DNA from: Alphaproteobacteria bacterium
GTDB taxonomy: Bacteria; Pseudomonadota; Alphaproteobacteria; Sneathiellales; Sneathiellaceae
Assembly: GCA_006226265.1 (NCBI GenBank)
Contig: SBHH01000056.1
Span: forward strand, 1-13,332
Length of the DNA stretch: 13,332 nt
Direction: 5' to 3'
Below the pieces are notes generated by a model. The model worked only from the letters and a program-made list of their open reading frames with translations. It ran no database searches and was not told the DNA's origin. Each line of letters starts with the position of its first letter. The first letter of the stretch is position 1. Of the stretch, positions 6,444 to 13,192 are shown one piece after another. The position numbers were made by a program, and so were the translations under genes.

Positions 6444-7817
6444 TTATAGATTTGCCAGCAGTGATTTCATTTTCTTTTTATAGGTCTCGCTGATTTCCGC
6501 TTCCTGCAGATGACGCCCGTCGATAACCCGCGGTTTCCCGGCGACAAAAACGTCGCGGACAAGTCCGCCGGAATTCGCAAAAATCAGGACATCGAGGATA
6601 TTTTCGACAGGCCGCCCGGAGAGATCGGGATGATCAAGATCGAGGACCACAAAATCCGCGCGAAGCCCTTCTTTCAAAGTCCCGATCGGCTGCCCGAGCG
6701 CCCGGGTGCCGCCCGCAAGGGCCGCATTGTAAAGGAAAGACCCAACATTGCCGGAGGGTTTGGGCGCAAGGACATTTCTCTCCCGCCGCGACAGGCGCTG
6801 CGCATATTCAAGGCTTTCAAGCTCCCGCGCCGCGACCATCGAAACATTGCTGTCCGACCCGATGCCGAATGTCCCGCCCAGGGAGACAAATTCACGCGCC
6901 GGGAAAATACCGTCACCAAGATTGGCCTCAGTGAGCGGACAGAGCCCCGCCACCGCGCCGCTTTTTGCAACGGCGCCATATTCACCCTCCGTCACATGGG
7001 TGGCATGGACGAGGCACCAGCGCGCGTCGACATCGAAATGCCGATACAGCCATTCGACGGGGCGCGCGCCATAAGCCGCCTCGCAGTCCTCGACTTCCTT
7101 GGTCTGCTCGGCGATATGGATATGGAAGGGCGCGTCGGATGCGATTTCAAGAAGGCTTGATAGTTCCTCCCGCGTCGCGGCCCGCAGTGAATGCGGTGCG
7201 ACGCCGAGGGTCAAAAGCGGATTATCCTTCGCCCGGCTTTCAAGCGCCGCGAAAAGTGCTTCGAACCCGTCGATGTCATGAATGAAGCGCCGCTGCCCCG
7301 TCTCGGGATCCTTGCCGCCGAACCCGGCATGGGCGTAGAAAACCGGCAAGAGCGTGAGCGGGAGACCCGCCTTGCCCGCCCCTTCGATGACCGCATCGGA
7401 CATGCGCGCGATATTGTCATATTTCGCGCCATTCCGGTCATGATGGAGATAATGAAACTCGGCAATGGCCGTATAGCCGCCCTTCAAAAGCTCCATATAA
7501 AGCTGGGCCACGATGGCTTCGACATCTTCAGGCTCCAACTGATCGAGAAAGCCATACATGACTTTCCGCCAGCTCCAGAAACTATCGGTCGGGGAGGAAC
7601 GCTTTTCGGCGAGGCCCGCCATGGCACGCTGAAAGGCATGACTGTGCAGATCAGGCATGCCGGGAATAACCGCGCCCTTGATCTTCTGGCAGTCGCCATC
7701 CGCAAGCGTCGTGGCGGGTCCGATCTTGGCGATAAATCCCGCCTCATCCACCTCGGCCACGACATCGGCGGACCAGCCATCTTCCAGCAATGCCTGTTCA
7801 AAATGAAAGCGCTGCAT
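6444..7817 (-). CDS. hutF: Formimidoylglutamate deiminase
   Basis: A 457-residue zinc amidohydrolase that converts N-formimino-L-glutamate to N-formyl-L-glutamate and ammonia, step four of the five-step histidine pathway. Expected active-site residues are all present: His58 and His60 in PDLHSHAFQR, His234 and Glu237 in HIHIAEQ, His271 in VHATH, and Asp322 in GIGSDSN. The N-terminal strand domain (FEQALLEDGW) and the GTLKEGLRADFVVLDLDHPDL segment near the end are typical of HutF. The frame is open upstream to 7901, but the ATG at 7815-7817 starts the conserved sequence and has GGAG eight bases before it. It lies 14 bases after the hutG stop, so the two form an operon. Genes for the first three steps (hutH, hutU, hutI) are not in the window. 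Confidence 0.93.
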   Translation of the reverse strand: MQRFHFEQALLEDGWSADVVAEVDEAGFIAKIGPATTLADGDCQKIKGAVIPGMPDLHSHAFQRAMAGLAEKRSSPTDSFWSWRKVMYGFLDQLEPEDVEAIVAQLYMELLKGGYTAIAEFHYLHHDRNGAKYDNIARMSDAVIEGAGKAGLPLTLLPVFYAHAGFGGKDPETGQRRFIHDIDGFEALFAALESRAKDNPLLTLGVAPHSLRAATREELSSLLEIASDAPFHIHIAEQTKEVEDCEAAYGARPVEWLYRHFDVDARWCLVHATHVTEGEYGAVAKSGAVAGLCPLTEANLGDGIFPAREFVSLGGTFGIGSDSNVSMVAARELESLEYAQRLSRRERNVLAPKPSGNVGSFLYNAALAGGTRALGQPIGTLKEGLRADFVVLDLDHPDLSGRPVENILDVLIFANSGGLVRDVFVAGKPRVIDGRHLQEAEISETYKKKMKSLLANL

Positions 7818-7831
7818 CTTCCTCGCTCCGT

Positions 7832-8656
7832 CTAACGATGCGCCTGCCGGGCCGGGGACGCTGCCGCCAGCTTCTCGCCATAGGCAATCATGTCCGCACA
7901 AAGCCCTTTCAGAAGCGATGCCAGCCTGTCCGCCCGCTCCGAAATCAAATCGAAGGGCATTTCTTCGCGCATGTAATTCACCTGGGCCATTTCAAGCTGC
8001 ACCGTCTGCACGCCCTTGGCCGGATTGCCATAATGCCGGGTGATATAGCCGCCCTTGAAGCGGCCGTTCGCGGCGATGGTGTAATCCGTCTCATCCTCCG
8101 CCCGAGCGACCAGCTGGTCGAGGAGCGCAGCATCCGCGCTCTCCCCGCTGTTGGTGCCGAAATTAAGGTCGGGCAGCACACCTTCAAAAAGGCGCGGGAT
8201 GACGGAGCGGATGGAATGCGCCTCAAACACGACAACGGCACCATGACGTGCCACATGTTTCTCGATTTCTGTGGCCAGCTTGTCGTGATAGGGCTGCCAG
8301 TATTTCTCGCGCCGGAGTTCCTTTTCTGCCCCATCCGGCTCCTCCCCTTCCATATAGAGCGGCTCGCCGTCGAAGGTAATGGGGGAAACCAGCCCGGTCG
8401 TCGCGCCTTTATAAAGCGGCACATCATCCGGCGGCCGGTTGAGGTCGATCACATAACGGGAATAGTTGGCGGCGAGGACGGAGGCTCCCATGTCGCGGGC
8501 GAACCTCAGGAGTTCAGGCAGATGCCAGTCAGTGTCGGAAAGTTCCAGCGCCTTCTCCGTCATTCGGGCCTTGATATCGTCGGGAACGTGAAGCCCGCAA
8601 TGCGGAATGCTGATCAAAAGCGGCAGCTTTCCTTCATAAAAATCAAATATATCCAT
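7832..8656 (-). CDS. hutG: N-formylglutamate deformylase (N-formylglutamate amidohydrolase)
   Basis: A 274-residue cytoplasmic hydrolase that splits N-formyl-L-glutamate into glutamate and formate, the last step of the HutF-HutG branch of histidine degradation. Recognised from SIPHCGLHVP (16-25), SDTDWH (40-45), YSRYVIDLNRPP (65-76) and the later FEAHSIRSVIP and FKGGYITRHYG stretches. The start is the ATG at 8654-8656. A GTG four codons upstream falls inside the Shine-Dalgarno and is rejected as the start. The gene heads the minus-strand run hutG-hutF-iclR and is divergent from the TAXI transporter across 193 bases. Pairing with HutF argues for a true HutG rather than another member of the N-formylglutamate amidohydrolase family. 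Confidence 0.92.
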   Translation of the reverse strand: MDIFDFYEGKLPLLISIPHCGLHVPDDIKARMTEKALELSDTDWHLPELLRFARDMGASVLAANYSRYVIDLNRPPDDVPLYKGATTGLVSPITFDGEPLYMEGEEPDGAEKELRREKYWQPYHDKLATEIEKHVARHGAVVVFEAHSIRSVIPRLFEGVLPDLNFGTNSGESADAALLDQLVARAEDETDYTIAANGRFKGGYITRHYGNPAKGVQTVQLEMAQVNYMREEMPFDLISERADRLASLLKGLCADMIAYGEKLAAASPARQAHR

Positions 8657-8659
8657 TTG

Positions 8660-8666
8660 CTCCCTC
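8660..8666 (-). promoter_or_regulatory. Ribosome binding site deciding the hutG start
   Basis: On the minus strand this reads GAGGGAG, ending three bases before the ATG at 8654-8656; its GAGGG core is five bases away. The alternative GTG start at 8666-8668 overlaps this element and so is unlikely. Confidence 0.65.
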
Positions 8667-8727
8667 ACTGAATCGTACTACCCTTCACCAAACATTATTC
8701 TGATGTTTTTGTATATAAAAAATTGGG

Positions 8728-8757
8728 TTGACATAGAAAAACAAACCGGGCCAGATA
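8728..8757 (+). promoter_or_regulatory. Candidate promoter for the TAXI-TRAP operon
   Basis: A perfect -35 TTGACA lies at 8728-8733, preceded by an A/T-rich tract (8705-8725). The -10 is poor: the best fit is CAGATA at 8752-8757 with an 18-base spacer. A promoter with a good -35 and weak -10 would fit activator dependence, but this is only a reading of the sequence. The leader to the ATG at 8850 would be about 85 bases and includes the two palindromes listed separately. Confidence 0.35.
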
Positions 8758-8775
8758 AGCTCAAGGACTTTCCAG

Positions 8776-8785
8776 GGACCGGTCC
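8776..8785. repeat. Perfect palindrome GGACCGGTCC in the hutG/TAXI control region
   Basis: A 10-base perfect palindrome just downstream of the candidate promoter start point for the transporter operon. Its place fits an operator, for example for the nearby IclR-family protein, but no established consensus was matched and a 10-base palindrome can occur by chance in GC-rich DNA. Confidence 0.3.
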
Positions 8786-8804
8786 ATAATTCTGAGGGGG
8801 CAAC

Positions 8805-8818
8805 AGCTCTTAAGGGCT
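8805..8818. repeat. Imperfect 14-base palindrome AGCTCTTAAGGGCT
   Basis: Two seven-base arms centred on CTTAAG, with a single mismatched pair (T opposite G). It lies 20 bases after the GGACCGGTCC palindrome and 31 bases before the binding-protein start codon. It could be a second operator half-site pair or a leader hairpin; both are guesses. Confidence 0.25.
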
Positions 8819-8849
8819 CTGACTGTTCGACTTTAACAGGAGAAATTTG

Positions 8850-9845
8850 ATGCAACTTAAAAGTCCTTCCAAAAGGAAGTTTCTGTCTGCTGTTCTCGTG
8901 GCGGGCGCCATCGGGATCACCAGCATTGCAAACGTCGCACAGGCGGCAGACCGCGTATTCTTCGCCATCGCAACCGGCGGTACGGGCGGCACCTACTACC
9001 CGCTTGGCGGGATGCTGGCGCAGCTGATTTCCAACAATGTGACCATCGACGGCAAGAAGCTCTCTGCAACCGCAGAAACCGGCAACGCCTCGGTCGCCAA
9101 CTCCAAACTCTTAGGTCGTGGTGAAATCGAATCCGCTTTCGCCGCTGCTGATATTCTGGACGCTGCCTACAAGGGCACCAACCAGTTTGACGGCCAGCCG
9201 ATCAAGAACCTCCGGGCCATTGGCGCGCTTTATCCCGAAACCGTACAGCTTGTAGTCCAGGCAGATTCCGGCATCAATACCATTGCGGATCTCAAAGGCA
9301 AGACCGTTTCTTCCGGTGCGCCGGGCTCCGGGCAGTATCAGCTCCTGAGCGACCTTCTCGAAGTTTATGGTCTCTCCCGCGCTGACATCACCGAAGATCA
9401 CTCTTCCTTCTCCCAGTCGGTTGAGAAGATCAAGGACGGCAACCTCGATGCCTCCCTGATTACGGCCGGTACGCCGACCGCCTCCGTCGTTGACCTTGCC
9501 AACGGCCATGACATCAAGATCGTGCCGCTGGTTGGCGCGGAAATCGACACCCTTCGCAAAAAGCAGCCCTATTACGGCTCGACCGTTCTGAAGGCTGGCA
9601 CCTACAAGGGTCAGGACTCCGACGTTCAGACGCTGGCCGTTCGCGCCATCTGGGCAACGCATGACAAGGTTCCGGACGACATCGTCTATGCCGTAACCAA
9701 GGCGCTTTACGAGAACACCGAAACCCTCGGCAAGGTTCATCCGAAGGGCAAGGAAGTCTCTCTCGAAACCGCGCTTGAAAGCGTATCGATCCCGGTTCAC
9801 CCGGGCGCGATGAAATACTACAAGGAAAAAGGGATCATGAAATAA
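8850..9845 (+). CDS. TAXI-family TRAP transporter solute-binding protein
   Basis: A 331-residue periplasmic receptor for a TRAP transporter of the TAXI type, which delivers a solute to a sodium- or proton-driven permease. A Sec signal peptide is clear: a basic start (KSPSKRK), a hydrophobic core, and cleavage after AQA near residue 32. The mature protein starts with FFAIATGGTGGTYYPLGG, the TAXI family signature, and carries ETGNASVANSKLL and KGKTVSSGAPGSGQ. AGGAG at 8838-8842 sits seven bases before the ATG; a TTG one codon earlier is not preferred. Codon choice looks more biased than in neighbouring genes, as expected for an abundant receptor. It is first in an operon with DUF1850 and the fused permease. 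Characterised TAXI proteins bind glutamate-like or other dicarboxylate ligands; the ligand here is inferred to be similar because hutG is next door. Confidence 0.95.
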   Translation: MQLKSPSKRKFLSAVLVAGAIGITSIANVAQAADRVFFAIATGGTGGTYYPLGGMLAQLISNNVTIDGKKLSATAETGNASVANSKLLGRGEIESAFAAADILDAAYKGTNQFDGQPIKNLRAIGALYPETVQLVVQADSGINTIADLKGKTVSSGAPGSGQYQLLSDLLEVYGLSRADITEDHSSFSQSVEKIKDGNLDASLITAGTPTASVVDLANGHDIKIVPLVGAEIDTLRKKQPYYGSTVLKAGTYKGQDSDVQTLAVRAIWATHDKVPDDIVYAVTKALYENTETLGKVHPKGKEVSLETALESVSIPVHPGAMKYYKEKGIMK

Positions 9846-9846
9846 G

Positions 9847-9860
9847 CCGTGATTGCACGG
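9847..9860 (+). other. Small hairpin directly after the binding-protein stop codon
   Basis: CCGTG and CACGG pair around a four-base ATTG loop, starting two bases after the TAA. No T-run follows, so it is unlikely to be a terminator. A hairpin here could protect the 3' end of the receptor message and raise its level relative to the permease, which is a common arrangement in binding-protein operons. Confidence 0.3.
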
Positions 9861-9904
9861 TAATTTCACCTTAGGAACGAAGAATAAAGACGGAAGGCAT
9901 CCAC

Positions 9905-10378
9905 ATGTTTTTACGAAAGCTGGCCCTGCTTTTCGTCTTCATTCTGTTTTGCAATGCCCCCGCCCATGCCCTGGCGGACCCCGGGATGCGCGATCTTTGC
10001 GTCCTTTCCTTCCCCGAAGAGAAAATCCTCTGGCAGGAAAAGCTTCCCGACGGCGAGAATGACTTCTCGCTCTTTTTCATTCACTCCGTTTCCAAAACGG
10101 AAGTCGAGGACCAGTACCGTGTGAACGGTCCCCATATCATCCAGACGGCCGAGCTGTTTATCGCCCACGGGGCCGGCCTGCCGTCCTTGAAGGATGAAGT
10201 GGGGGAGCAATCCTGGACCCTTGAAAATGGCCAGTTCGTCTTGAAAATGGACCGGCCGATCGACAAACTTGTTCTCCGGGTCAATCCGGATTATCGAAAT
10301 CGCCTTGTCTTTGACGGAACAGATCTGGACATTACGCAATGGGGTCGCCGCGCGCTGTTGATACGGCTTTGCGAGTGA
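9905..10378 (+). CDS. DUF1850 domain protein, exported, TAXI-TRAP associated
   Basis: A 157-residue protein with an N-terminal signal sequence (MFLRKLALLFVFILFC, then AHALA with likely cleavage near residue 23), so it is expected in the periplasm. The DUF1850 core is visible as FSLFFIHSVSKTEVEDQYRV (about residues 54-73), with the conserved HSV-x-K-T-x-V-E-D pattern. The rest is mostly beta-rich and ends in RRALLIRLCE. It has GGAAGG seven bases before its ATG. Proteins with this domain recur between the TAXI binding protein and the fused permease in many bacteria, as here (59 bases after the receptor, 16 before the permease). That implies a part in transport, perhaps at the periplasmic face, but no biochemical function is established. 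The family call is firm; the role is open. Confidence 0.85.
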   Translation: MFLRKLALLFVFILFCNAPAHALADPGMRDLCVLSFPEEKILWQEKLPDGENDFSLFFIHSVSKTEVEDQYRVNGPHIIQTAELFIAHGAGLPSLKDEVGEQSWTLENGQFVLKMDRPIDKLVLRVNPDYRNRLVFDGTDLDITQWGRRALLIRLCE

Positions 10379-10394
10379 CAGGAGGGGAATTCAA

Positions 10395-12641
10395 ATGACC
10401 GACAACAAGGACCAGCCACTTAAGGCAGCCGGCGCAGAACAGGATGACGATGCGCCTCTCACGCAAGAGGAATTGCAACGCCTTGTCGAGGAATATGATA
10501 CGGAATCGAATTTCCGCCGTCTTGCGGGCCCGACCGCCCTTCTGGTCACGGTCCTTGGCGTCACTCTCTCGCTTTTCCATGTCTATACGGCAGGCTTTGG
10601 CGTCTTTAACGAGATTGTGCACCGGTCCGTCCATCTTGCCTTCGTCGTGCCGCTTATCTTTCTTTGTGTGCCCCGGAAGAAGGAAGTCAAGGTCGCGAAA
10701 AACTGGCTCTTTTCGATCGGGTTTGCAGCCTTTTACGCCTATATCACTTACGATCTTTATCAGTCCCTGCCTGAAAACCCGTTGAGCGGCATTTTTCTCG
10801 CTGTCATGGCTGTCCTGATCCTGATGACTCTGCCCTGGCCCGTCAGGTCGGATAACAGCCACAAGGTCATCTGGCGCGACTGGATTTTCGCGATCATCGG
10901 TGCGGGCTTCTCCGTTTATCTGATCTTCTTCTTCAAATCGATCTTTGTCGAGCATGTCGGCGATCCGGGCCCCGATGACTATATGATGGGTGTGCTTGCC
11001 ATCGTCATGGTGCTGGAGGCGGGCCGCCGGACCATGGGTCCCGTCCTTCCGGTCATCGGCATCATCTGCCTTCTCTATGCGTTGTTCGGCCCTTATTTCC
11101 CGGGCATCTTCGGTCATCGCGGCTATAACATCCTTCGCATCGTCAACCATCTTTATGTCGGCACGGAAGGCATTTACGGCATCGCCCTTGGCGTGACGGC
11201 AACCTATGTGTTCCATTTCGTTCTGTTCGGCATCCTCGCGCAGGCAAGCGGCCTTGGTCAGCTCTTTATCGATCTGGCCTCGATGATTGCCGGACGGCAG
11301 GCGGGCGGCAGCGCGAAAGTCTCGGTCGTCTCTTCCGGCTTCTTCGGGATGATTTCAGGCTCCCCCATCGCCAATACGGTAACCACGGGGTCCTTCACCA
11401 TTCCCCTGATGAAGAAGACGGGCTTTACCGCGCGCTTTGCCGCAGCGGTCGAGGCCTCGGCCTCCTGCGGCGGGCAAATCACACCGCCGATCATGGGGGC
11501 CTCCGCCTTCGTGATGGCGGAGATGCTGGGCATTCCCTATAACAAGATCATCCTGATCGCCATCGTGCCCGCGGCCTTTCACTATTTCGCCATCCTTCTG
11601 ATGGTGCATCTGGAAGCGAAGCGGCTCGGCCTCAAGGGCATGGACGCCTCGCAAATCCCGAAACTTGGCGCCGTCATTGGCCGTCAGTGGCATCTGTTCA
11701 TCCCGCTTGTCGTTATGGTCACGCTCCTGATCATGCAGTTCACGCCATTTCTCGCGGCCTTCTACGGGATCATGCTGACCATCGCCTTTTCCTACGTGCC
11801 TTGGCTTCGCCAGAAGCTTGGTAACAAGACGATCGATACTTCGGGCGTTCTCTTCCCGAAACGGCTAGTCACGAATTTTGAGGCGGGCGCGAAATATTCC
11901 CTCGCGATTACGGCGGCCTGTGCCTGTGTCGGCTTCATCCTCGGCATCACGACACTGACCGGTCTTGGCTTCAAGCTTTCGGGCGCGGTAGTTACTTCGG
12001 CACAGGACTTGGCTGGCTTCATTCATTCCTTTGATGTGACGGGGCTTCTGACGGTGCCGGGCATGACCCTTTTCTTCGGGCTCATCTTCGTCGCGGTTGC
12101 CTGTATCCTGATGGGCGCAGGCCTGCCGACGACACCGACTTATATCATTCTTGCCTCCATCACGGCGCCCGCGCTCAACGACCTCGGCGTGCCGCTGGTC
12201 GCGACGCATTTCTTCGTCTTCTATTTCGGGGTACTGGCGGATGTGACGCCGCCCGTGGCGCTTGCCGCCTATGCAGGCGCAGGCATTGCGAGGTCCGATC
12301 CGACCCAGACCGGCATGACGGCCTTCCGTCTCTCAATGGGCAAGGCGCTCGTGCCCTTCATGTTCGTCTATGCGCCAAGCCTGCTGTTCGTCGATTTCAG
12401 CTTCCTGCAATTCACGACGGCATTGCTGAGCGGCATTCTCTGTGTGGTCGCGCTCTCCGCGGCCTATATCGGCCATTTCAAGGTGAAGATCGCAACCTGG
12501 CAGAAAATCCTGCTGACCATCGGCGGATTGTTCCTGATCGGGAATGCACCAATCCTGCTGGCCATCGGGGCTGCGCTGGTCCTGCTGGTCCTTGTTCCGA
12601 ATTTCATGAAAACGCCGCCTGCGGCAATGAGTGCGAGCTAA
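10395..12641 (+). CDS. TRAP transporter permease, 4TM/12TM fusion (DctQ-DctM-like), TAXI type
   Basis: A 748-residue inner-membrane protein combining the small and large TRAP membrane subunits in one chain. After a charged cytoplasmic head (1-44) come several hydrophobic segments (about 46-66, 80-92, 104-121, 131-147, 162-180) corresponding to the DctQ-like part. A linker with GRRTMGPVLPVIG (210-222) leads into the DctM-like part. This carries the conserved re-entrant stretches SGSPIANTVTTGSFTIP (321-337) and SCGGQITPPIMGASAF (357-372), and a second repeat with MGAGLPTTPTYIILAS and DVTPPVALAAYAGAG near the C-terminus. The length matches the TRAP fused-permease family. AGGAGGGG precedes the ATG, 16 bases after the DUF1850 stop. 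It works with the receptor at 8850-9845 to import the solute using an ion gradient. It is the last gene of the operon. Confidence 0.95.
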   Translation: MTDNKDQPLKAAGAEQDDDAPLTQEELQRLVEEYDTESNFRRLAGPTALLVTVLGVTLSLFHVYTAGFGVFNEIVHRSVHLAFVVPLIFLCVPRKKEVKVAKNWLFSIGFAAFYAYITYDLYQSLPENPLSGIFLAVMAVLILMTLPWPVRSDNSHKVIWRDWIFAIIGAGFSVYLIFFFKSIFVEHVGDPGPDDYMMGVLAIVMVLEAGRRTMGPVLPVIGIICLLYALFGPYFPGIFGHRGYNILRIVNHLYVGTEGIYGIALGVTATYVFHFVLFGILAQASGLGQLFIDLASMIAGRQAGGSAKVSVVSSGFFGMISGSPIANTVTTGSFTIPLMKKTGFTARFAAAVEASASCGGQITPPIMGASAFVMAEMLGIPYNKIILIAIVPAAFHYFAILLMVHLEAKRLGLKGMDASQIPKLGAVIGRQWHLFIPLVVMVTLLIMQFTPFLAAFYGIMLTIAFSYVPWLRQKLGNKTIDTSGVLFPKRLVTNFEAGAKYSLAITAACACVGFILGITTLTGLGFKLSGAVVTSAQDLAGFIHSFDVTGLLTVPGMTLFFGLIFVAVACILMGAGLPTTPTYIILASITAPALNDLGVPLVATHFFVFYFGVLADVTPPVALAAYAGAGIARSDPTQTGMTAFRLSMGKALVPFMFVYAPSLLFVDFSFLQFTTALLSGILCVVALSAAYIGHFKVKIATWQKILLTIGGLFLIGNAPILLAIGAALVLLVLVPNFMKTPPAAMSAS

Positions 12642-12656
12642 AAGAAGATAACCAAA

Positions 12657-12685
12657 CAGGACGGGGGCCTATTGCCGCCGTCCTG
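12657..12685. terminator. Hairpin between convergent genes, possible bidirectional terminator
   Basis: CAGGACGG (12657-12664) pairs perfectly with CCGTCCTG (12678-12685), and an inner GGC/GCC pair (12666-12668 with 12674-12676) extends the stem across one mismatch. It sits 15 bases after the permease stop and overlaps the last codons of the minus-strand gene. On the minus strand the stem is followed by a T-rich run, which suits termination of that gene. On the plus strand there is no T-run, so it would act there only weakly or as an RNA-stabilising stem. Confidence 0.45.
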
Positions 12686-12857
12686 CCTTCCACCAACGCT
12701 TGAGCGCCGCCCGCTGCCAGAGCAACTCGGCATAGCGATGCTCGGCTTCCGAAGATCGAAGAATATGCGCGGCAACGGCGCGTGCCTCCGCCCCTGAAAG
12801 CTCCCCATCGACAAAGGCTTCGATCTCCTTGTCCGTAATTTTCCCTGCATCCGTCAA
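12669..12857 (-). CDS. Small anti-sigma-factor-like protein (62 residues), stress-promoter driven
   Basis: A 62-residue soluble protein. [20 protein letters not shown] (7-26), followed by an Ala/Glu-rich helix and [14 protein letters not shown], resembles the N-terminal helical region of many anti-sigma factors (pattern ITDEDLxAYVDGEL...). The zinc-binding HxxxCxxC of ZAS proteins and the usual membrane segment are absent, so it may be a free-standing minimal version or unrelated. No in-frame ATG exists; a TTG at 12855-12857 is the first usable start after an in-frame TGA, with only a weak GGGA before it. The best support for a real gene is an exact EcfG-type promoter at 12916-12940 pointing at it. 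It is convergent with the TRAP permease and divergent from DUF1328. No sigma factor gene is adjacent. Confidence 0.62.
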   Translation of the reverse strand: MTDAGKITDKEIEAFVDGELSGAEARAVAAHILRSSEAEHRYAELLWQRAALKRWWKAGRRQ

Positions 12858-12915
12858 CGTTCAGTCCCGATTTCAACCTTTCATGTTGGTAGAAGTGACT
12901 GCAATTCACTTTTCT

Positions 12916-12940
12916 AACGGATCCGGCCGGATTTGGTTCC
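12916..12940 (-). promoter_or_regulatory. EcfG-type general-stress promoter, exact consensus, for the small minus-strand gene
   Basis: Read on the minus strand: GGAAC (12940-12936), exactly 16 bases, then CGTT (12919-12916). This is a perfect match to the alphaproteobacterial general stress sigma consensus GGAAC-N16/17-CGTT. Transcription would start near 12909, leaving a leader of about 50 bases before the TTG start at 12857. Its -35 is only two bases from the -35 of the opposite promoter. Confidence 0.8.
12921..12932. repeat. Perfect 12-base palindrome ATCCGGCCGGAT inside the minus-strand promoter spacer
   Basis: The palindrome occupies 12 of the 16 bases between the -35 and -10 of the leftward EcfG-type promoter. 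That is an ideal place for a repressor to block one of the two divergent promoters but not the other. It may also be chance in GC-rich DNA. Confidence 0.35.
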
Positions 12941-12942
12941 GG

Positions 12943-12967
12943 GGAACTTTTACCAGAAACGGGCGTT
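12943..12967 (+). promoter_or_regulatory. EcfG-type general-stress promoter, exact consensus, for the DUF1328 gene
   Basis: GGAAC at 12943-12947, exactly 16 bases, then CGTT at 12964-12967. This is a perfect consensus match with expected initiation near 12974, about 30 bases before the DUF1328 ATG. The -35 elements of this and the opposite promoter form the inverted repeat GTTCC-GG-GGAAC at 12936-12947. Confidence 0.85.
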
Positions 12968-13002
12968 TGTTCATTGTCTTTTCACAACGGAAGGAGGATT
13001 CG

Positions 13003-13179
13003 ATGCTTGGCTGGGCACTTCTATTTCTGATTATCGCACTCGTTGCCGGCTTGTTCGGCTTTGGCGGCGTCGCTGTAATATCCGCCGAGATCGCGAAGAT
13101 CCTGTTTGTGGTCTTTATTATACTGTTCATTATTACCGCCATCGCCCATGTGGTAAGGGGCCGCAAACCCCCTCTCTAA
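13003..13179 (+). CDS. DUF1328 (YtjA-family) small membrane protein
   Basis: A 58-residue integral membrane protein: [22 protein letters not shown], a short polar turn (AVISAEIAK), then [19 protein letters not shown] and a basic tail RGRKPPL. Two membrane helices in this order and the MLGWALxFLIxALVA start are the DUF1328/YtjA family pattern at full family length. A longer frame begins at 12829, but the family start and an AAGGAGG Shine-Dalgarno five bases upstream fix the ATG at 13003. An exact EcfG-type promoter sits 35 bases before the ATG, and a strong intrinsic terminator follows, so this is a single-gene stress transcript. The biochemical function of the family is unknown; a role in envelope stress is inferred from the promoter. 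Confidence 0.93.
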   Translation: MLGWALLFLIIALVAGLFGFGGVAVISAEIAKILFVVFIILFIITAIAHVVRGRKPPL

Positions 13180-13192
13180 CAAGCCTTTACTA

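Noticed and set aside
9871..9904. A possible EcfG-type promoter beginning with GGAAC before the DUF1850 gene
   Set aside because: GGAAC occurs at 9874-9878, but no CGTT lies 16-17 bases downstream, and the gene is inside an operon.
12638..12850. A 70-codon minus-strand frame with an ATG start, alternative to the 62-residue anti-sigma-like frame
   Set aside because: Its translation is Arg/Ser/Pro-rich without family likeness, while the frame from the TTG at 12857 gives a helical protein with the VDGEL-type pattern.
12876..12884. An in-frame ATG upstream of the 62-residue minus-strand gene, which could have been its true start
   Set aside because: The frame stops after three codons (ATG AAA GGT TGA) and meets a second TGA before the TTG, so it cannot be the same protein unless the sequence has errors. 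At most it is a tiny leader.
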